Source: Collinsella aerofaciens ATCC 25986 (lineage in GTDB: Bacteria; Actinomycetota; Coriobacteriia; Coriobacteriales; Coriobacteriaceae). Taken from it: 64,000 nucleotides of DNA. The notes below the pieces were generated by a model. The model searched no databases and was not told where the DNA came from. It saw nothing but the letters and a program-made list of their open reading frames with translations. The position numbers and the translations under genes were made by a program. The stretch is from positions 1,054,001-1,118,000 of the forward strand of contig NZ_CP048433.1 of assembly GCF_010509075.1 (NCBI RefSeq), in the 5' to 3' direction. Shown piece after piece: positions 29,308 through 38,237 of the stretch. Positions within the stretch are counted from its first letter, which is position 1; each line of letters begins with the position of its first letter.

Positions 29308-30726
29308 ATGGCCTACGACGCCAAGAAAATCTATTACCGCTTCGATGACCACTTGAGCCGACTGGTTCTGGATTACGAAGCAAGCCGCCAGATTTCGTCT
29401 GAGAGCGAAAGCCTCTACCACGGCCTGCCGACCGACCCTTATGACGAGGGCTTGTTCGAAGAGCACAATGTCAAGCGCGGCCTGCGCAATGCCGACGGCT
29501 CGGGCGTGGTCGCGGGCCTCACTCGTATCTCGGATGTGCACGGCTACAACAAGGTCGACGGAAAGGTCGTGCCCGATCAGGGCAAGCTCACGCTTCGCGG
29601 CTACAGCATCGAGGATCTGGTCAACAATGCCCAGGCCGAGAATCGCTACGGCTACGAAGAAGTCGCCTATCTGCTTATCACGGGCTCGCTGCCCAACAAG
29701 GAAGAGCTCGACGGCTTTTGCGAGCGCCTGGGCGCCTTTAGACATCTGAGCGACGAGTACGTTAAAGAGTTCCCTATGACCACGGTGTCGTCGAGCATCA
29801 TGAACGTGCTCCAGCGCGCCGTACTGCTGCTCTACGCCTTCGATGCCGAACCAGACGTGATCACGCCTGAGCACGAAATCGACGTCGCCATTTCCATGCT
29901 CGCACGTCTCCCGCGCATCGCCGCCTTCGCACACATGGCCTCGGTCGCCAAGCTTCGCGGCTCCGAGGTTCACGTGCCGCACCCTACGCCCGGTCTCTCC
30001 ACCGCCGAGACCATCCTACAGGTCCTGCGCGGCGGCATGGCGTTCACCCGCGATGAGGCGATGCTGCTCGACGTTATGCTCATGCTGCATGCCGAGCACG
30101 GCGGCGGCAACAACTCCACCTTCGCTTGCCGCGTGCTGTCGTCTTCGGCCACCGACCCGTATTCCGCCTACGCCGCGGCTATCGGCTCGCTCAAGGGCCC
30201 GCGCCACGGCGGCGCCAATGCCAAGGTCGTGTCTATGCACGAGGACATCCGCGCGCATGTCTCCAACTGGGAGGACGAGGACGAGGTCGCGGCCTACCTG
30301 GGCAAGATCCTCGACAAGCAGGCCTTCGACGGCACGGGCCTCATCTACGGCATGGGCCACGCCGTCTATACGCTCAGCGACCCGCGCGCCGAGGTCTGCC
30401 GCCGTTACGCGCGCTCACTGGCAGCCAAGAAGGACTTGGGCGAAGAGTTCGCACTCATCGAGCGCATCGAGCGCCTGGCACCGCAGGTGATGCGCGACCA
30501 CGGCATGACCAAGCCTATCTGCGCCAACATCGACCTGTACACAGGCTTTATCTACAAGATGCTCGGCGTGCCCGAGACGCTTTTTACGCCGCTTTTCGCC
30601 GTCGCCCGCATGGCCGGCTGGTCGGCACACCGCATGGAAGAGCTCTTCTGCGCGCATCGCATCATCCGCCCGGCATACCGTCCGGTGATCGAGCCGCTGG
30701 AATACAAGCCGCTCGCCGACCGCTAG
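29308..30726 (+). CDS. gltA: Citrate synthase
   Basis: 472 residues. It condenses oxaloacetate and acetyl-CoA, the entry of the citrate branch of the TCA cycle. The catalytic region is visible as LHAEHGGGNNSTFACR, LKGPRHGGANAKV and GMGHAVYTLSDPRAE, with the active-site histidines of the family. The protein is longer than the 370-430 of type I/II enzymes because of an N-terminal extension of about 60 residues. No other TCA genes are near. A 2-methylcitrate synthase cannot be excluded. GGAGAGGAG lies upstream of the ATG. Confidence 0.93.
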   Translation: MAYDAKKIYYRFDDHLSRLVLDYEASRQISSESESLYHGLPTDPYDEGLFEEHNVKRGLRNADGSGVVAGLTRISDVHGYNKVDGKVVPDQGKLTLRGYSIEDLVNNAQAENRYGYEEVAYLLITGSLPNKEELDGFCERLGAFRHLSDEYVKEFPMTTVSSSIMNVLQRAVLLLYAFDAEPDVITPEHEIDVAISMLARLPRIAAFAHMASVAKLRGSEVHVPHPTPGLSTAETILQVLRGGMAFTRDEAMLLDVMLMLHAEHGGGNNSTFACRVLSSSATDPYSAYAAAIGSLKGPRHGGANAKVVSMHEDIRAHVSNWEDEDEVAAYLGKILDKQAFDGTGLIYGMGHAVYTLSDPRAEVCRRYARSLAAKKDLGEEFALIERIERLAPQVMRDHGMTKPICANIDLYTGFIYKMLGVPETLFTPLFAVARMAGWSAHRMEELFCAHRIIRPAYRPVIEPLEYKPLADR

Positions 30727-30749
30727 GACGCGGACCGTTATAGAACCCG

Positions 30750-30790
30750 AGCGTGGCCAGGGCATCACCGCCCTCGGCCACGCTTTTTAT
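30750..30790 (+). terminator. Terminator of the citrate synthase gene
   Basis: AGCGTGGCCAGGGC pairs with GCCCTCGGCCACGCT, followed by TTTTTAT. Confidence 0.85.
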
Positions 30791-30813
30791 GCCAGCAGAA
30801 AGGGCTGCATCAA

Positions 30814-31656
30814 ATGATTGTGTTTTCCGATATGGATGGAACGCTGTTGACGAGCGATAAGCAGATGAGCGATGCCACCTGGGCGATGCTCGACGAGCTC
30901 GCTCGACGCGGGATTGAATTTGTGCCCTGCACGGGACGTCCGCTGTCGGGCATCTTTGAGCCCATCCTCGCCCATCCCGCCGTGCACTATGCCGTCTGCG
31001 CCAATGGCGCCAGCGTCTGGCAGCTCGACGACGATGTGCCCACCGACGCCTCGCGCGCCACGCGCATCTTGAGCCGACCGCTCGATTGCGGCATTGCCCA
31101 TCGCATCCGCCGCATCGCCGCCGGCCACGATGTGACCTTCGATATCTTCGCGGACGGGCAGTGCTTCCTCCCCCGCTCGCTCTACACGCGCCTGGATGAG
31201 TTCTGCGGCGGCGACCCCCACATCGCAGCTTCGCTCAAGCGCACACGAACACCGATCGACATGGATATCGACAGCAAGATCGACGAGGTCGAGACGCTCG
31301 AACGCATCGCCATGTACTGGCACGACCCGGCCGATCGCGACGCCATCGCGGCGGAGCTCGACACGCTCGGAGGCATTGAGGTCACGCGTTCGTACGCCAT
31401 GAATATCGAGGTCATGGGCGAGGGCGCCACCAAGGGAACGGCCCTCACGTGGCTATGTGAGCATCTGGGCGAGCGTTTCGCCGGCGCCTGGGCGTTCGGC
31501 GACAACATCAACGACATTCCCATGCTGCAGGCAGCGGGCCACGGCATGGCCATGATCAACGCCGAGCCCGAGGGCCGCGACGCCGCCGACGCCATCACCG
31601 AGTTCGACAACGACCACGACGGCGTCGCCCGCACCATCATGGCCGCCCTCGCCTAG
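30814..31656 (+). CDS. Cof-type HAD-IIB phosphatase
   Basis: 280 residues. HAD motif I is FSDMDGTLL (nucleophile Asp), motif II CTGRP, and motif IV GDNINDIPML with a conserved basic residue in KGTALTWL. A cap domain of the IIB (Cof) type lies between. These enzymes hydrolyse sugar phosphates or pyridoxal phosphate; the substrate cannot be told from sequence. A second, distantly related family member lies convergently 107 bp away. The stop codon TAG sits at the edge of an intergenic repeat. Confidence 0.9.
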   Translation: MIVFSDMDGTLLTSDKQMSDATWAMLDELARRGIEFVPCTGRPLSGIFEPILAHPAVHYAVCANGASVWQLDDDVPTDASRATRILSRPLDCGIAHRIRRIAAGHDVTFDIFADGQCFLPRSLYTRLDEFCGGDPHIAASLKRTRTPIDMDIDSKIDEVETLERIAMYWHDPADRDAIAAELDTLGGIEVTRSYAMNIEVMGEGATKGTALTWLCEHLGERFAGAWAFGDNINDIPMLQAAGHGMAMINAEPEGRDAADAITEFDNDHDGVARTIMAALA

Positions 31657-31699
31657 TCATTGGGGCGTTCTTGAATGACTAGTCGTTGGGGACAGTCTT
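31654..31699. repeat. Stop-codon-abutting repeat TAGTCATTGGGG (copy 1)
   Basis: Begins with the TAG stop of the HAD gene at 31654-31656. It contains two imperfect units of CTAGTC-TTGGGG-C-TTCTT. About 40 of 47 aligned positions match the element starting at the stop codon of adenine deaminase (32721-32767), in the same orientation relative to the gene. Confidence 0.7.
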
Positions 31700-31732
31700 C
31701 GCGAAAAAGCTGCAAGGACTGTCCCCCACTGT

Positions 31733-31761
31733 CGGCAGAAAAGGAACGTCCCCATCTGCCG
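31733..31761. repeat. Hairpin repeat around AAAAGGAACGTCCCCA (copy 1)
   Basis: CGGCAG pairs with CTGCCG around AAAAGGAACGTCCCCA. The second copy, at 34769-34795, has GGCAC paired with GTGCC, a compensatory change that keeps the stem. Confidence 0.65.
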
Positions 31762-31763
31762 GA

Positions 31764-32558
31764 TTAGGAGAGACTCTCCAGCACGCGACGGAGCTCCTGC
31801 TGGACGGCGTGGTCGCGGTTACAACCCACCACGCGATCGGCCACCGCTTTAAGCGCGGGGCGCGCGTTTTCCATCGCGCAGCCCGTGCCGACAAAGCGAA
31901 TGATCTCGTAGTCGTTCATCGAGTCGCCAAACGCCATGACCTCGTCGCGACCAATGCCGTAATGCTCCGCGAGCTGCGCGATACCCGAGGCCTTCGACAC
32001 ACCAGGCTGCATGGCATCGATCCACGCGTTGCCCGAAGGTGCAAAAGTAAAGAGCTGACCAAGTTCGCGCTGTAGCACGTACGCGCTGTCCATAACCGCA
32101 CTGTCGTCGCAAAAGATACTCGCTTTGATGATATTTACGCTGGGATCGGGCAGCTCCCAAATGCGCTCGGCATTGGGAAGGTCCTTATCGACCTCACGCA
32201 CGAACTTGCACTCGTCATCGAGCAGGAAGGACTTGGTTCGGTCAAAGAGCGCAAGATGCAGATTGGGAAACGTCCTGACGGCTTGGGCGAGCCTTCGAAT
32301 CGCCAGGTGGGAATACACCTCACGGTCTACCATCTTACCGTCGGCGTAGACCTGGGCGCCGTTAGCGGCGACAAAGTCCATCTTGTCGCGAACGGGCGCA
32401 AAGAACTCGCACAGGCGATCGTAGCGACGACCTGACGATGCAGCGAAATGCACACCATGCTCGTGTAGCGCCAGAATCAGTTCGTAGGTCTCGGGAGGCA
32501 CCTGGCCGTTTTCGTCAAGCAGTGTGCCGTCCATATCGGATGCAATCAGTTTAAACAT
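31764..32558 (-). CDS. Cof-type HAD-IIB phosphatase
   Basis: 264 residues. Motif I is ASDMDGTLLDENG, motif II SSGRRYD, and motif IV GDSMNDYEII; the IIB cap lies between. Substrate unknown, as usual for this family. It is convergent with the HAD gene upstream on the plus strand, and the 107 bp between them carry two repeat elements. The SD GGGAG lies inside a very stable leader hairpin (32564-32625), so translation may be controlled. Confidence 0.9.
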   Translation of the reverse strand: MFKLIASDMDGTLLDENGQVPPETYELILALHEHGVHFAASSGRRYDRLCEFFAPVRDKMDFVAANGAQVYADGKMVDREVYSHLAIRRLAQAVRTFPNLHLALFDRTKSFLLDDECKFVREVDKDLPNAERIWELPDPSVNIIKASIFCDDSAVMDSAYVLQRELGQLFTFAPSGNAWIDAMQPGVSKASGIAQLAEHYGIGRDEVMAFGDSMNDYEIIRFVGTGCAMENARPALKAVADRVVGCNRDHAVQQELRRVLESLS

Positions 32559-32563
32559 AGAAA

Positions 32564-32625
32564 AGCTCCCTTCGGGCTTGTTGGAATCGAACGCGTATCC
32601 GATTCCAACGTACCCAAAGGGAGCT
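32564..32625 (-). promoter_or_regulatory. Leader hairpin that encloses the SD of the HAD gene
   Basis: Two 26-base arms (32564-32589 and 32600-32625) pair at about 22 positions around a 10-base loop. The 3' arm on the minus strand contains GGGAG, the SD of the HAD gene, and TTTTCT follows just before the ATG. It could be a terminator, an attenuator or a translational switch. Confidence 0.6.
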
Positions 32626-32720
32626 CAAATAAGACTCCGCGGGCGTAAACGTTACAAGGACCTGGCAAATAGCTCACACATGCCAGAGGCCCTACGGTCG
32701 CGGCGTCAGGCAGCCCGCCA

Positions 32721-32767
32721 AAGAGCGTCCCCAATGACTAGTCGTTTAAGAACGTCCCCGATGACTA
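32721..32767. repeat. Stop-codon-abutting repeat TAGTCATCGGGG (copy 2)
   Basis: On the minus strand it starts with the TAG stop of adenine deaminase and reads TAGTCATCGGGG, ACGTTCTTAAAC, GACTAGTCATTGGGG. Compare copy 1 at 31654-31699. Confidence 0.7.
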
Positions 32768-34585
32768 GTCGGCGTAGGTGAAGGTTGTAACGTCGAACAT
32801 GCCCTCGGGGCGGATGCGAAGCGTCGGGATGACCGGCAGGGGCAGGAAGATGATGCCCATGATGGGGTCGAGCGGCGGCTCAATACCCATGGCGCGCGCC
32901 TTGACCATAAAGTCATCGTGCTGCGCGGCAACGTCCTCGGCCGTGCCCTCGCTCATCAGGCCACCGAGCGCCAGCGGAATGCGCGCCACGACCTCGCCGT
33001 TGCGCACCAGCACGTGGCCGCCCTGGCCCACGGCCTCAACGGCAGTCATCATATCGGCAGCGTTGTCGCCCACCACGCACACGTTGTGCGAGTCGTGGCC
33101 GATCGTGGAGGCAATGGCACCGCCCGTGATGGTGAAACCGCGCACCCAGCCGCGACCGATATGCTTGCCGACGAGCCCCATGCCGGCGGGACCGTCGCCA
33201 TCGGCGCCCTCGGCCTGCAGCGACACGCCGCGGCCATGGCGCTCGATAAGCATAATGCGACGCAAGTCCTCGGCGCTCTCGGGACGGACCATGCCCGTGA
33301 TAGCCATGCCCGGGATCACATCGATAACCGCCTCGCCCGGCTTAAAGGCATAGTCGAACACGTCGAGCGATAGCTTCGGCAGCTTAACGGAAGCACGCAG
33401 CTCATCGGCAAGCGCTGCGACCTCGGCCGTCTCGGGTGCGATCTCGCCCACAAAGGTGCCATCCTGCGCCACCAGAGCACCGGCGGCATATACGCGATGC
33501 GGGGCCGTGGCAAAGGTCAGGTCATCGAGCACCAGCAGGTCGGCGCGCTTGCCCGGAGCGATCGCGCCGCGGAGCTCGTGCGGGTCGCGGCAGCCGTGGT
33601 CCAGGCCAAATGCCTCAGCCGTGGAAAGGGACGCCATAGAGATGGCGACCACGGGGTCGATACCGGCCTCGATAGCCACGCGGCAGGCATTGTCGATCAT
33701 GCCGGTCGAAAGAGCATCGGAGGGAGCGCGATCGTCGGTCGCAAAGCAGCAGCGGCGGGCGCGGGCAGGATTCTCCAGCAGCATCGGGGATAAATTGGCC
33801 AGGTCGTGGCTGCACGTGCCCTCACGCAGCATCACATACATGCCGCGGGACAGCTTGTCGAGTGCCTCCTCGGGAATCGTCGACTCGTGGTCGGCGATAA
33901 TGCCCGCTGCGGCATAGGCATTGAGGTCCTTACCGGCAACGAGCGGCGCGTGGCCGTCAACCTGCTTGGACGGCGTCTGGTTGGCAGCATCGATGCGAGT
34001 GCAGGTCTCGGGGTCGGCCATAAAGACGCCCGGCAGGTTCATCATTTCGCCCAGACCAAAGACATCGCCTGGATGCTCGGCAAAAAACGCCTGCATATCG
34101 GCAGCCGAAATAACGGCACCGGCCTGCTCGTCGGGCAGCGCGGGCACGCACGAAGGCATCATGTACTTGATGGAGATGGGTGCGCGGCGGCCATCCTCGA
34201 TCATAAAGCGCAAGCCGTCGAGACCGGCAACATTGGCAATCTCGTGGCTGTCGGCAATGGCAGTGGTAGTACCGCGCGTCGCGGCCATGCGAGCATACTC
34301 GGCGGGACGGATGTTCGAAGACTCGATATGCAGATGCCCGTCAATAAAACCGGGAGCGAGATAGCGACCCTGGCAGTCGATGACCTCAGTTGCCTCGTAG
34401 GTGCCAGCGGCATCGTCGCGACCATCGTAGAGCACGCCGACGATTACACCGTCCTTGACGGCAACGCTACCGGGCGCCACACGCTGGCCATACACGTCGA
34501 CAATCTGCGCATTGGTAAACAGCGTGTCGACGGGCACGCGCCCCTCGGCGGCCTCGATCACAGACCTCATGACCTCAACGGACAT
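32765..34585 (-). CDS. ade: Adenine deaminase
   Basis: 606 residues. It converts adenine to hypoxanthine and ammonia. The amidohydrolase metal site is seen in GFIDGHLHIESS and DSHEIANVAG, with FATDDRAPSDAL and the C-terminal MTGLGNLVG-like region. The frame is open to 34681, but the ATG at 34585 follows AAAGGAG and gives the normal length. In this genome it could feed the purine-degradation cluster at 53.5-62.6 kb. A terminator-like hairpin lies between a putative promoter and the SD. Confidence 0.93.
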   Translation of the reverse strand: MSVEVMRSVIEAAEGRVPVDTLFTNAQIVDVYGQRVAPGSVAVKDGVIVGVLYDGRDDAAGTYEATEVIDCQGRYLAPGFIDGHLHIESSNIRPAEYARMAATRGTTTAIADSHEIANVAGLDGLRFMIEDGRRAPISIKYMMPSCVPALPDEQAGAVISAADMQAFFAEHPGDVFGLGEMMNLPGVFMADPETCTRIDAANQTPSKQVDGHAPLVAGKDLNAYAAAGIIADHESTIPEEALDKLSRGMYVMLREGTCSHDLANLSPMLLENPARARRCCFATDDRAPSDALSTGMIDNACRVAIEAGIDPVVAISMASLSTAEAFGLDHGCRDPHELRGAIAPGKRADLLVLDDLTFATAPHRVYAAGALVAQDGTFVGEIAPETAEVAALADELRASVKLPKLSLDVFDYAFKPGEAVIDVIPGMAITGMVRPESAEDLRRIMLIERHGRGVSLQAEGADGDGPAGMGLVGKHIGRGWVRGFTITGGAIASTIGHDSHNVCVVGDNAADMMTAVEAVGQGGHVLVRNGEVVARIPLALGGLMSEGTAEDVAAQHDDFMVKARAMGIEPPLDPIMGIIFLPLPVIPTLRIRPEGMFDVTTFTYAD

Positions 34586-34605
34586 ACATACTCCTTTAAC
34601 CGTAG

Positions 34606-34641
34606 AAAAAAGCTGCGGAGCGGACAGACCTTCACCGCAGC
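34606..34641 (-). promoter_or_regulatory. Terminator-like hairpin in the ade leader
   Basis: On the minus strand GCTGCGG pairs with CCGCAGC and is followed by TTTTTT, about 20 bases before the ade start. A possible promoter (TTGTTG, 16 bp, TACAAT) lies upstream, so the hairpin is in the leader and may attenuate transcription. No known purine riboswitch core was recognised. Confidence 0.55.
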
Positions 34642-34768
34642 AAACCAATAGCCATTGTATGCCCAAACGATGGGTCAACAATACGCCTCTCCGCTTAACG
34701 GCACACGCTGCTCAGCGCAATGGGGGCAGGTTACTTTGCACCAATGACAAGGAGTGTCCCAAAGTGCC

Positions 34769-34795
34769 GGCACAAAAGGAACGTCCCCAAGTGCC
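34769..34795. repeat. Hairpin repeat around AAAAGGAACGTCCCCA (copy 2)
   Basis: GGCAC, then the conserved AAAAGGAACGTCCCCA, then GTGCC. See copy 1 at 31733-31761. The 385 bp from 34586 to 34970 hold this unit, the ade leader and the tyrS palindrome, and no gene. Confidence 0.65.
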
Positions 34796-34832
34796 AACCA
34801 CGGAAGCGTCGATGTTTTGGCAACGACAGCGA

Positions 34833-34931
34833 GCGGGCCGCATTTGAGACAAGGTGACGTGAAACGAAAGGGCGCTGACCTTCTGGTCGCGCCCTTGAAG
34901 TTGAACGTCAGATTGTCCAAATGCGGCCCGC
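34833..34931 (-). terminator. Large palindrome with the tyrS terminator at its core
   Basis: Outer arms GCGGGCCGCATTTG and its near complement CAAATGCGGCCCGC span about 99 bp. The inner stem AAGGGCGC / GCGCCCTT (34868-34896) followed on the minus strand by TCGTTTC is a likely terminator for tyrS, whose stop lies 40 bp upstream. Confidence 0.65.
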
Positions 34932-34970
34932 GCAGCGTCGGCCGGTCCGCCGTTCGTTAGAACGGTGGAA

Positions 34971-36182
34971 CTAAATCAACTTAAAGCCCTTGCGCTTGCC
35001 CACGGAGAGGGTGTCGCCCAGCTTGAGGGCGCTGGGGTCGATGTTGTAGCTCTTGGGAGCCACGGCCTTGCCGTTGATCTTGACGCCGCCGCCGTCGATA
35101 TCGCGACGAGCCTGGCCGGCGCTCGCCGAAAGACCCAGGTCCTTGAGCAGGCCAGCGAGGTAGATCTGGCCCTCGTCGTTGACGGTCAGCTCAACGTGCT
35201 TCTCGGGGAAGTCGGCGAGCTGGCCCTCCTTGAACACGCGGTCGAACTCGGCCTGAGCCTCGTCGCCGGCACCGGCGCCGTGGTAGGTGTCGCACAGGTC
35301 GCGACCCAGAGCGCGCTTGAGCTCGTAGGGATCGGCGGAACCGTCGGCCAGGGCAGCGTCGATCTTGTCGACCTCGGCCGGGGTGAGCGAGCTCGCCAGG
35401 CGGTAGTACTTGCCGATCATCTCGTCGGGGATGGACATGGTCTTGCCGAACATATCCTTGGGCGCGTCGGTCAGGCCGATGTAGTTGCCATAGGACTTGG
35501 ACATCTTGCGCACGCCGTCGGTACCCTCGAGCAGCGGCATGGTGAGCGCGATCTGGGGCTCCATGCCCATCTTCTCCATGAGCTCACGGCCAGCGAGCAG
35601 GTTGAAGAGCTGATCGGTGCCGCCCATCTCGACGTCGGCCTTGATCTGCACGGAGTCGAAAGCCTGCATCACGGGATACAGGAACTCATGCAGGGCGATC
35701 GGCGTCTGAGACTGGTAGCGCTTGGTAAAGTCGTCGCGCTCAAGGATGCGGGCGACGGTGAACTTGGAACACACCTGCAGCAGACCGGCCAGGTCCATCG
35801 AAAGGATCCAGTCACCGTTGTGCACGATGGTGGTCTTCTCGGGATCCAGGATCTTCATGGCCTGGCTCACGTAGGTCTCGGCGTTGGCCTCGATCTGCTC
35901 CTGCGAAAGCTGCGGACGGGTGGAGTTCTTGCCCGAGGGGTCGCCGATCAACGCGGTGCCGTTGCCGATGATGAGGGTGACGTTGTGGCCCAGGTCCTGG
36001 AACTGACGCATCTTGCGCAGCGGCACGGCATGGCCCAGGTGCAGGTCGGGGCTGGTGGGGTCGACGCCGAGCTTGATGTTGAGGGGCTCGCCCTTCTCAA
36101 GCTTCTTGCGAAGGTCGGCCTCGGGAACGATCTGCGCGGCGCCCGAGGTGATGATACGCATTTGCTCGTCAACAGACAGCAT
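34971..36182 (-). CDS. tyrS: Tyrosyl-tRNA synthetase
   Basis: 403 residues. Class I synthetase: HIGH-type motif HLGHAVPL near 48, KMSKS-type motif VRKMSKSYGNYIGL, and a C-terminal S4-like RNA-binding domain (ARRDIDGGGVKINGKAV). The enzyme charges tRNA-Tyr. The form with LGVDPTSPDLHLGH is the TyrZ type. A strong SD (AAGGAGG) precedes the ATG. The 96-bp leader is too short for a T-box. Confidence 0.96.
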   Translation of the reverse strand: MLSVDEQMRIITSGAAQIVPEADLRKKLEKGEPLNIKLGVDPTSPDLHLGHAVPLRKMRQFQDLGHNVTLIIGNGTALIGDPSGKNSTRPQLSQEQIEANAETYVSQAMKILDPEKTTIVHNGDWILSMDLAGLLQVCSKFTVARILERDDFTKRYQSQTPIALHEFLYPVMQAFDSVQIKADVEMGGTDQLFNLLAGRELMEKMGMEPQIALTMPLLEGTDGVRKMSKSYGNYIGLTDAPKDMFGKTMSIPDEMIGKYYRLASSLTPAEVDKIDAALADGSADPYELKRALGRDLCDTYHGAGAGDEAQAEFDRVFKEGQLADFPEKHVELTVNDEGQIYLAGLLKDLGLSASAGQARRDIDGGGVKINGKAVAPKSYNIDPSALKLGDTLSVGKRKGFKLI

Positions 36183-36278
36183 TGGGTATCCTCCTTTTGC
36201 TATAGCACCCTCGCCGAAAACGGCGGTGCTGGAAGTCCATAAACTCTCTTATGATAACAAACTGACGCGACACGGCAC

Positions 36279-38237
36279 CTACGACAGGAAAATCCTCGTC
36301 CTGCCGCACGCGTCAACGGCGACCGGCAGACGCGTACCGTCACGTTCAACTAAATAGCGCGTTTGCTGACGGCACGGGCAGTCACGACAATGAACCTGCC
36401 CCGTCGCATCCGTAGCGCAGACGCCCTCGGCGGTCAGCAGGCAGTGCTCGCACACCATAAGCTCGGGACGGTCGGCGTCGACCGGACCCAAGACGCCGGG
36501 TTCAGCGGCCAGTTCGGCAATACGCTCCGCATCATTGCCGAGCAACTCGGCCGGCAAGTACACCCGCCCCGCACCGAGTCCGCGCAGCCAGGTAAGCGTG
36601 GCCCGATTCGCGCAGAACACCGGCGCCGCCACGTCAAACGTCACGCCCAGCTCGCGAGCGATCGCCACCTGCCCCAGGTTGCGGCAGACGACGCGCCCGG
36701 CACGCTGCATCAGTGAGCGGGTCCAGTCAGCGTCACTCGCGCGGCACACCTCGTCAAGCACCACAACGGCGTCGGACAAATCGAGTTCTCCGCACGGGTC
36801 GGCATCCATCAGCTGCCAAGCAAAAACCATGCGAGTGGGAACCGCGCACTCCACCAACTCCGTCGATGCACCGCCATCCACCGCAACGCCCTCAAAGGGC
36901 AGCACTTCAACGGCACGCGCAACGGGCGCAATCGCATCCGCCTCGGCCCGCATGCGCTCCAACACCGCCGCCGTCTGATCCAACACGCCGGCGCTGCGAA
37001 TCAGGTACACCTCGCAGCCCGCGTCCACCTTACGCTTGCAATGCACGACGACGCGCTTCCCCGCTGCGGCATCCACCGGGCAGGGCACCTGCGGCCAGCG
37101 CTTGGGCACATCGGGACGCGCGTCGACACCCGGATAGAACCGAATCTCGAGCGTGTCACCCGCCGCCACGGCGGCGTCGAGCTCAACGGTCACCTCTTCG
37201 TGGCCCACAGCGACCAAACGCCCCACGCGCACGCCCTGGTTAATTGCGCGCTCAAAGCTCATCAGCTCGGCACCCGAACGCCCTCGCAGGTACGCATCGG
37301 TAAACCCACGGTTAAACGACCTTCCCAGCTCGCGTTCAAGCTCTTCCACGACATCGGGGTCCCACGCGCCGTCGCGCAGCATATCGAGTGCCCGGCGCCA
37401 CACCCGCACCACGTTGAGTACGTAATCGGGGTTCTTCATGCGCCCCTCGATCTTGAGCGACGCCACGCCGGCATCTACAAGCTCGGGCAGATGCGCAATA
37501 CCCAGATAGTCACGCGGGCACAGCAGGCGATCTCCCTCGACGGCGACAACGCTCTGCCCCGCCTCGTCCACCAGGTCGTACGCCAGACGGCACGGCTGCG
37601 TGCAGTCGCCGCGCATCGCCGAGCGTCCACGCCGCAGGGCCGAGAACTCGCACGCCCCCGAATAACCGATGCAAATCGCACCGTGGCAGAATACCTCGAT
37701 GGGCACGCCCGTGGCACATAGCGCCGCAATCTCGTCGACCGTCAGCTCGCGCGCCGTCGTCACACGCTCGACCCCCAGCTCATCGGCGGCAAGCCGCACG
37801 GCGCCTTCGCTATGAACGCCCGCCTGCGTAGACAGGTGAATCTCGACCCCGGGAATCGCCGCGCTCAGCGCGCAGGCCAACCCGGCATCGGCCACAATCA
37901 GAGCATCGGCGCCCAGCTCCAGTGCATGAGCTCCCAGCGCCACCGCATCGGACAGCTCATCGTCAAACACGAACACGTTGAGCGTCACGTACACGCGCAC
38001 GCCATGGGCATGCGCCACGGCGCAGCCGCGCGCAAACTCGTCATCCGTAAAGCCATGCGCGCTCACGCGGGCGTTAAAGCCGCCCAACCCCGCGTAGATG
38101 GCATCGGCACCCGCGGCGATGGCCGCAAGCATCTGGTCGAGCCCGCCCGCCGGCGCCAGCAGCTCGGGCAGCGCCGCACCGGCAGCATCCAATCCAGTCT
38201 CGTATTGTCCGCTCGGCCCCATCGCCCGAATCGCCAT
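36279..38237 (-). CDS. U32 family peptidase / RlhA-YegQ-like protein
   Basis: 652 residues from ATG 38237, which follows AAGGAG; the frame is open 27 bases further up. The N-terminal domain carries the U32 hallmark ELLAPAGGLDQMLAAIAAGAD and the cysteine-rich FCHGAICIGYSGACEFS, and a second region has CTQPCRLAYDL. The C-terminal half ends in a cysteine-rich cluster. Members include proteases and RNA-modifying enzymes (RlhA hydroxylates 23S C2501). The specific activity cannot be told. It diverges from the PBP gene. Confidence 0.88.
   Translation of the reverse strand: MAIRAMGPSGQYETGLDAAGAALPELLAPAGGLDQMLAAIAAGADAIYAGLGGFNARVSAHGFTDDEFARGCAVAHAHGVRVYVTLNVFVFDDELSDAVALGAHALELGADALIVADAGLACALSAAIPGVEIHLSTQAGVHSEGAVRLAADELGVERVTTARELTVDEIAALCATGVPIEVFCHGAICIGYSGACEFSALRRGRSAMRGDCTQPCRLAYDLVDEAGQSVVAVEGDRLLCPRDYLGIAHLPELVDAGVASLKIEGRMKNPDYVLNVVRVWRRALDMLRDGAWDPDVVEELERELGRSFNRGFTDAYLRGRSGAELMSFERAINQGVRVGRLVAVGHEEVTVELDAAVAAGDTLEIRFYPGVDARPDVPKRWPQVPCPVDAAAGKRVVVHCKRKVDAGCEVYLIRSAGVLDQTAAVLERMRAEADAIAPVARAVEVLPFEGVAVDGGASTELVECAVPTRMVFAWQLMDADPCGELDLSDAVVVLDEVCRASDADWTRSLMQRAGRVVCRNLGQVAIARELGVTFDVAAPVFCANRATLTWLRGLGAGRVYLPAELLGNDAERIAELAAEPGVLGPVDADRPELMVCEHCLLTAEGVCATDATGQVHCRDCPCRQQTRYLVERDGTRLPVAVDACGRTRIFLS

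Noticed and set aside
34586-34690. Purine riboswitch upstream of ade
   Set aside because: The conserved aptamer core was not seen; only a terminator hairpin and a putative promoter are present.
36183-36278. T-box leader upstream of tyrS
   Set aside because: Only 96 bp lie between the genes and no T-box sequence was recognised.
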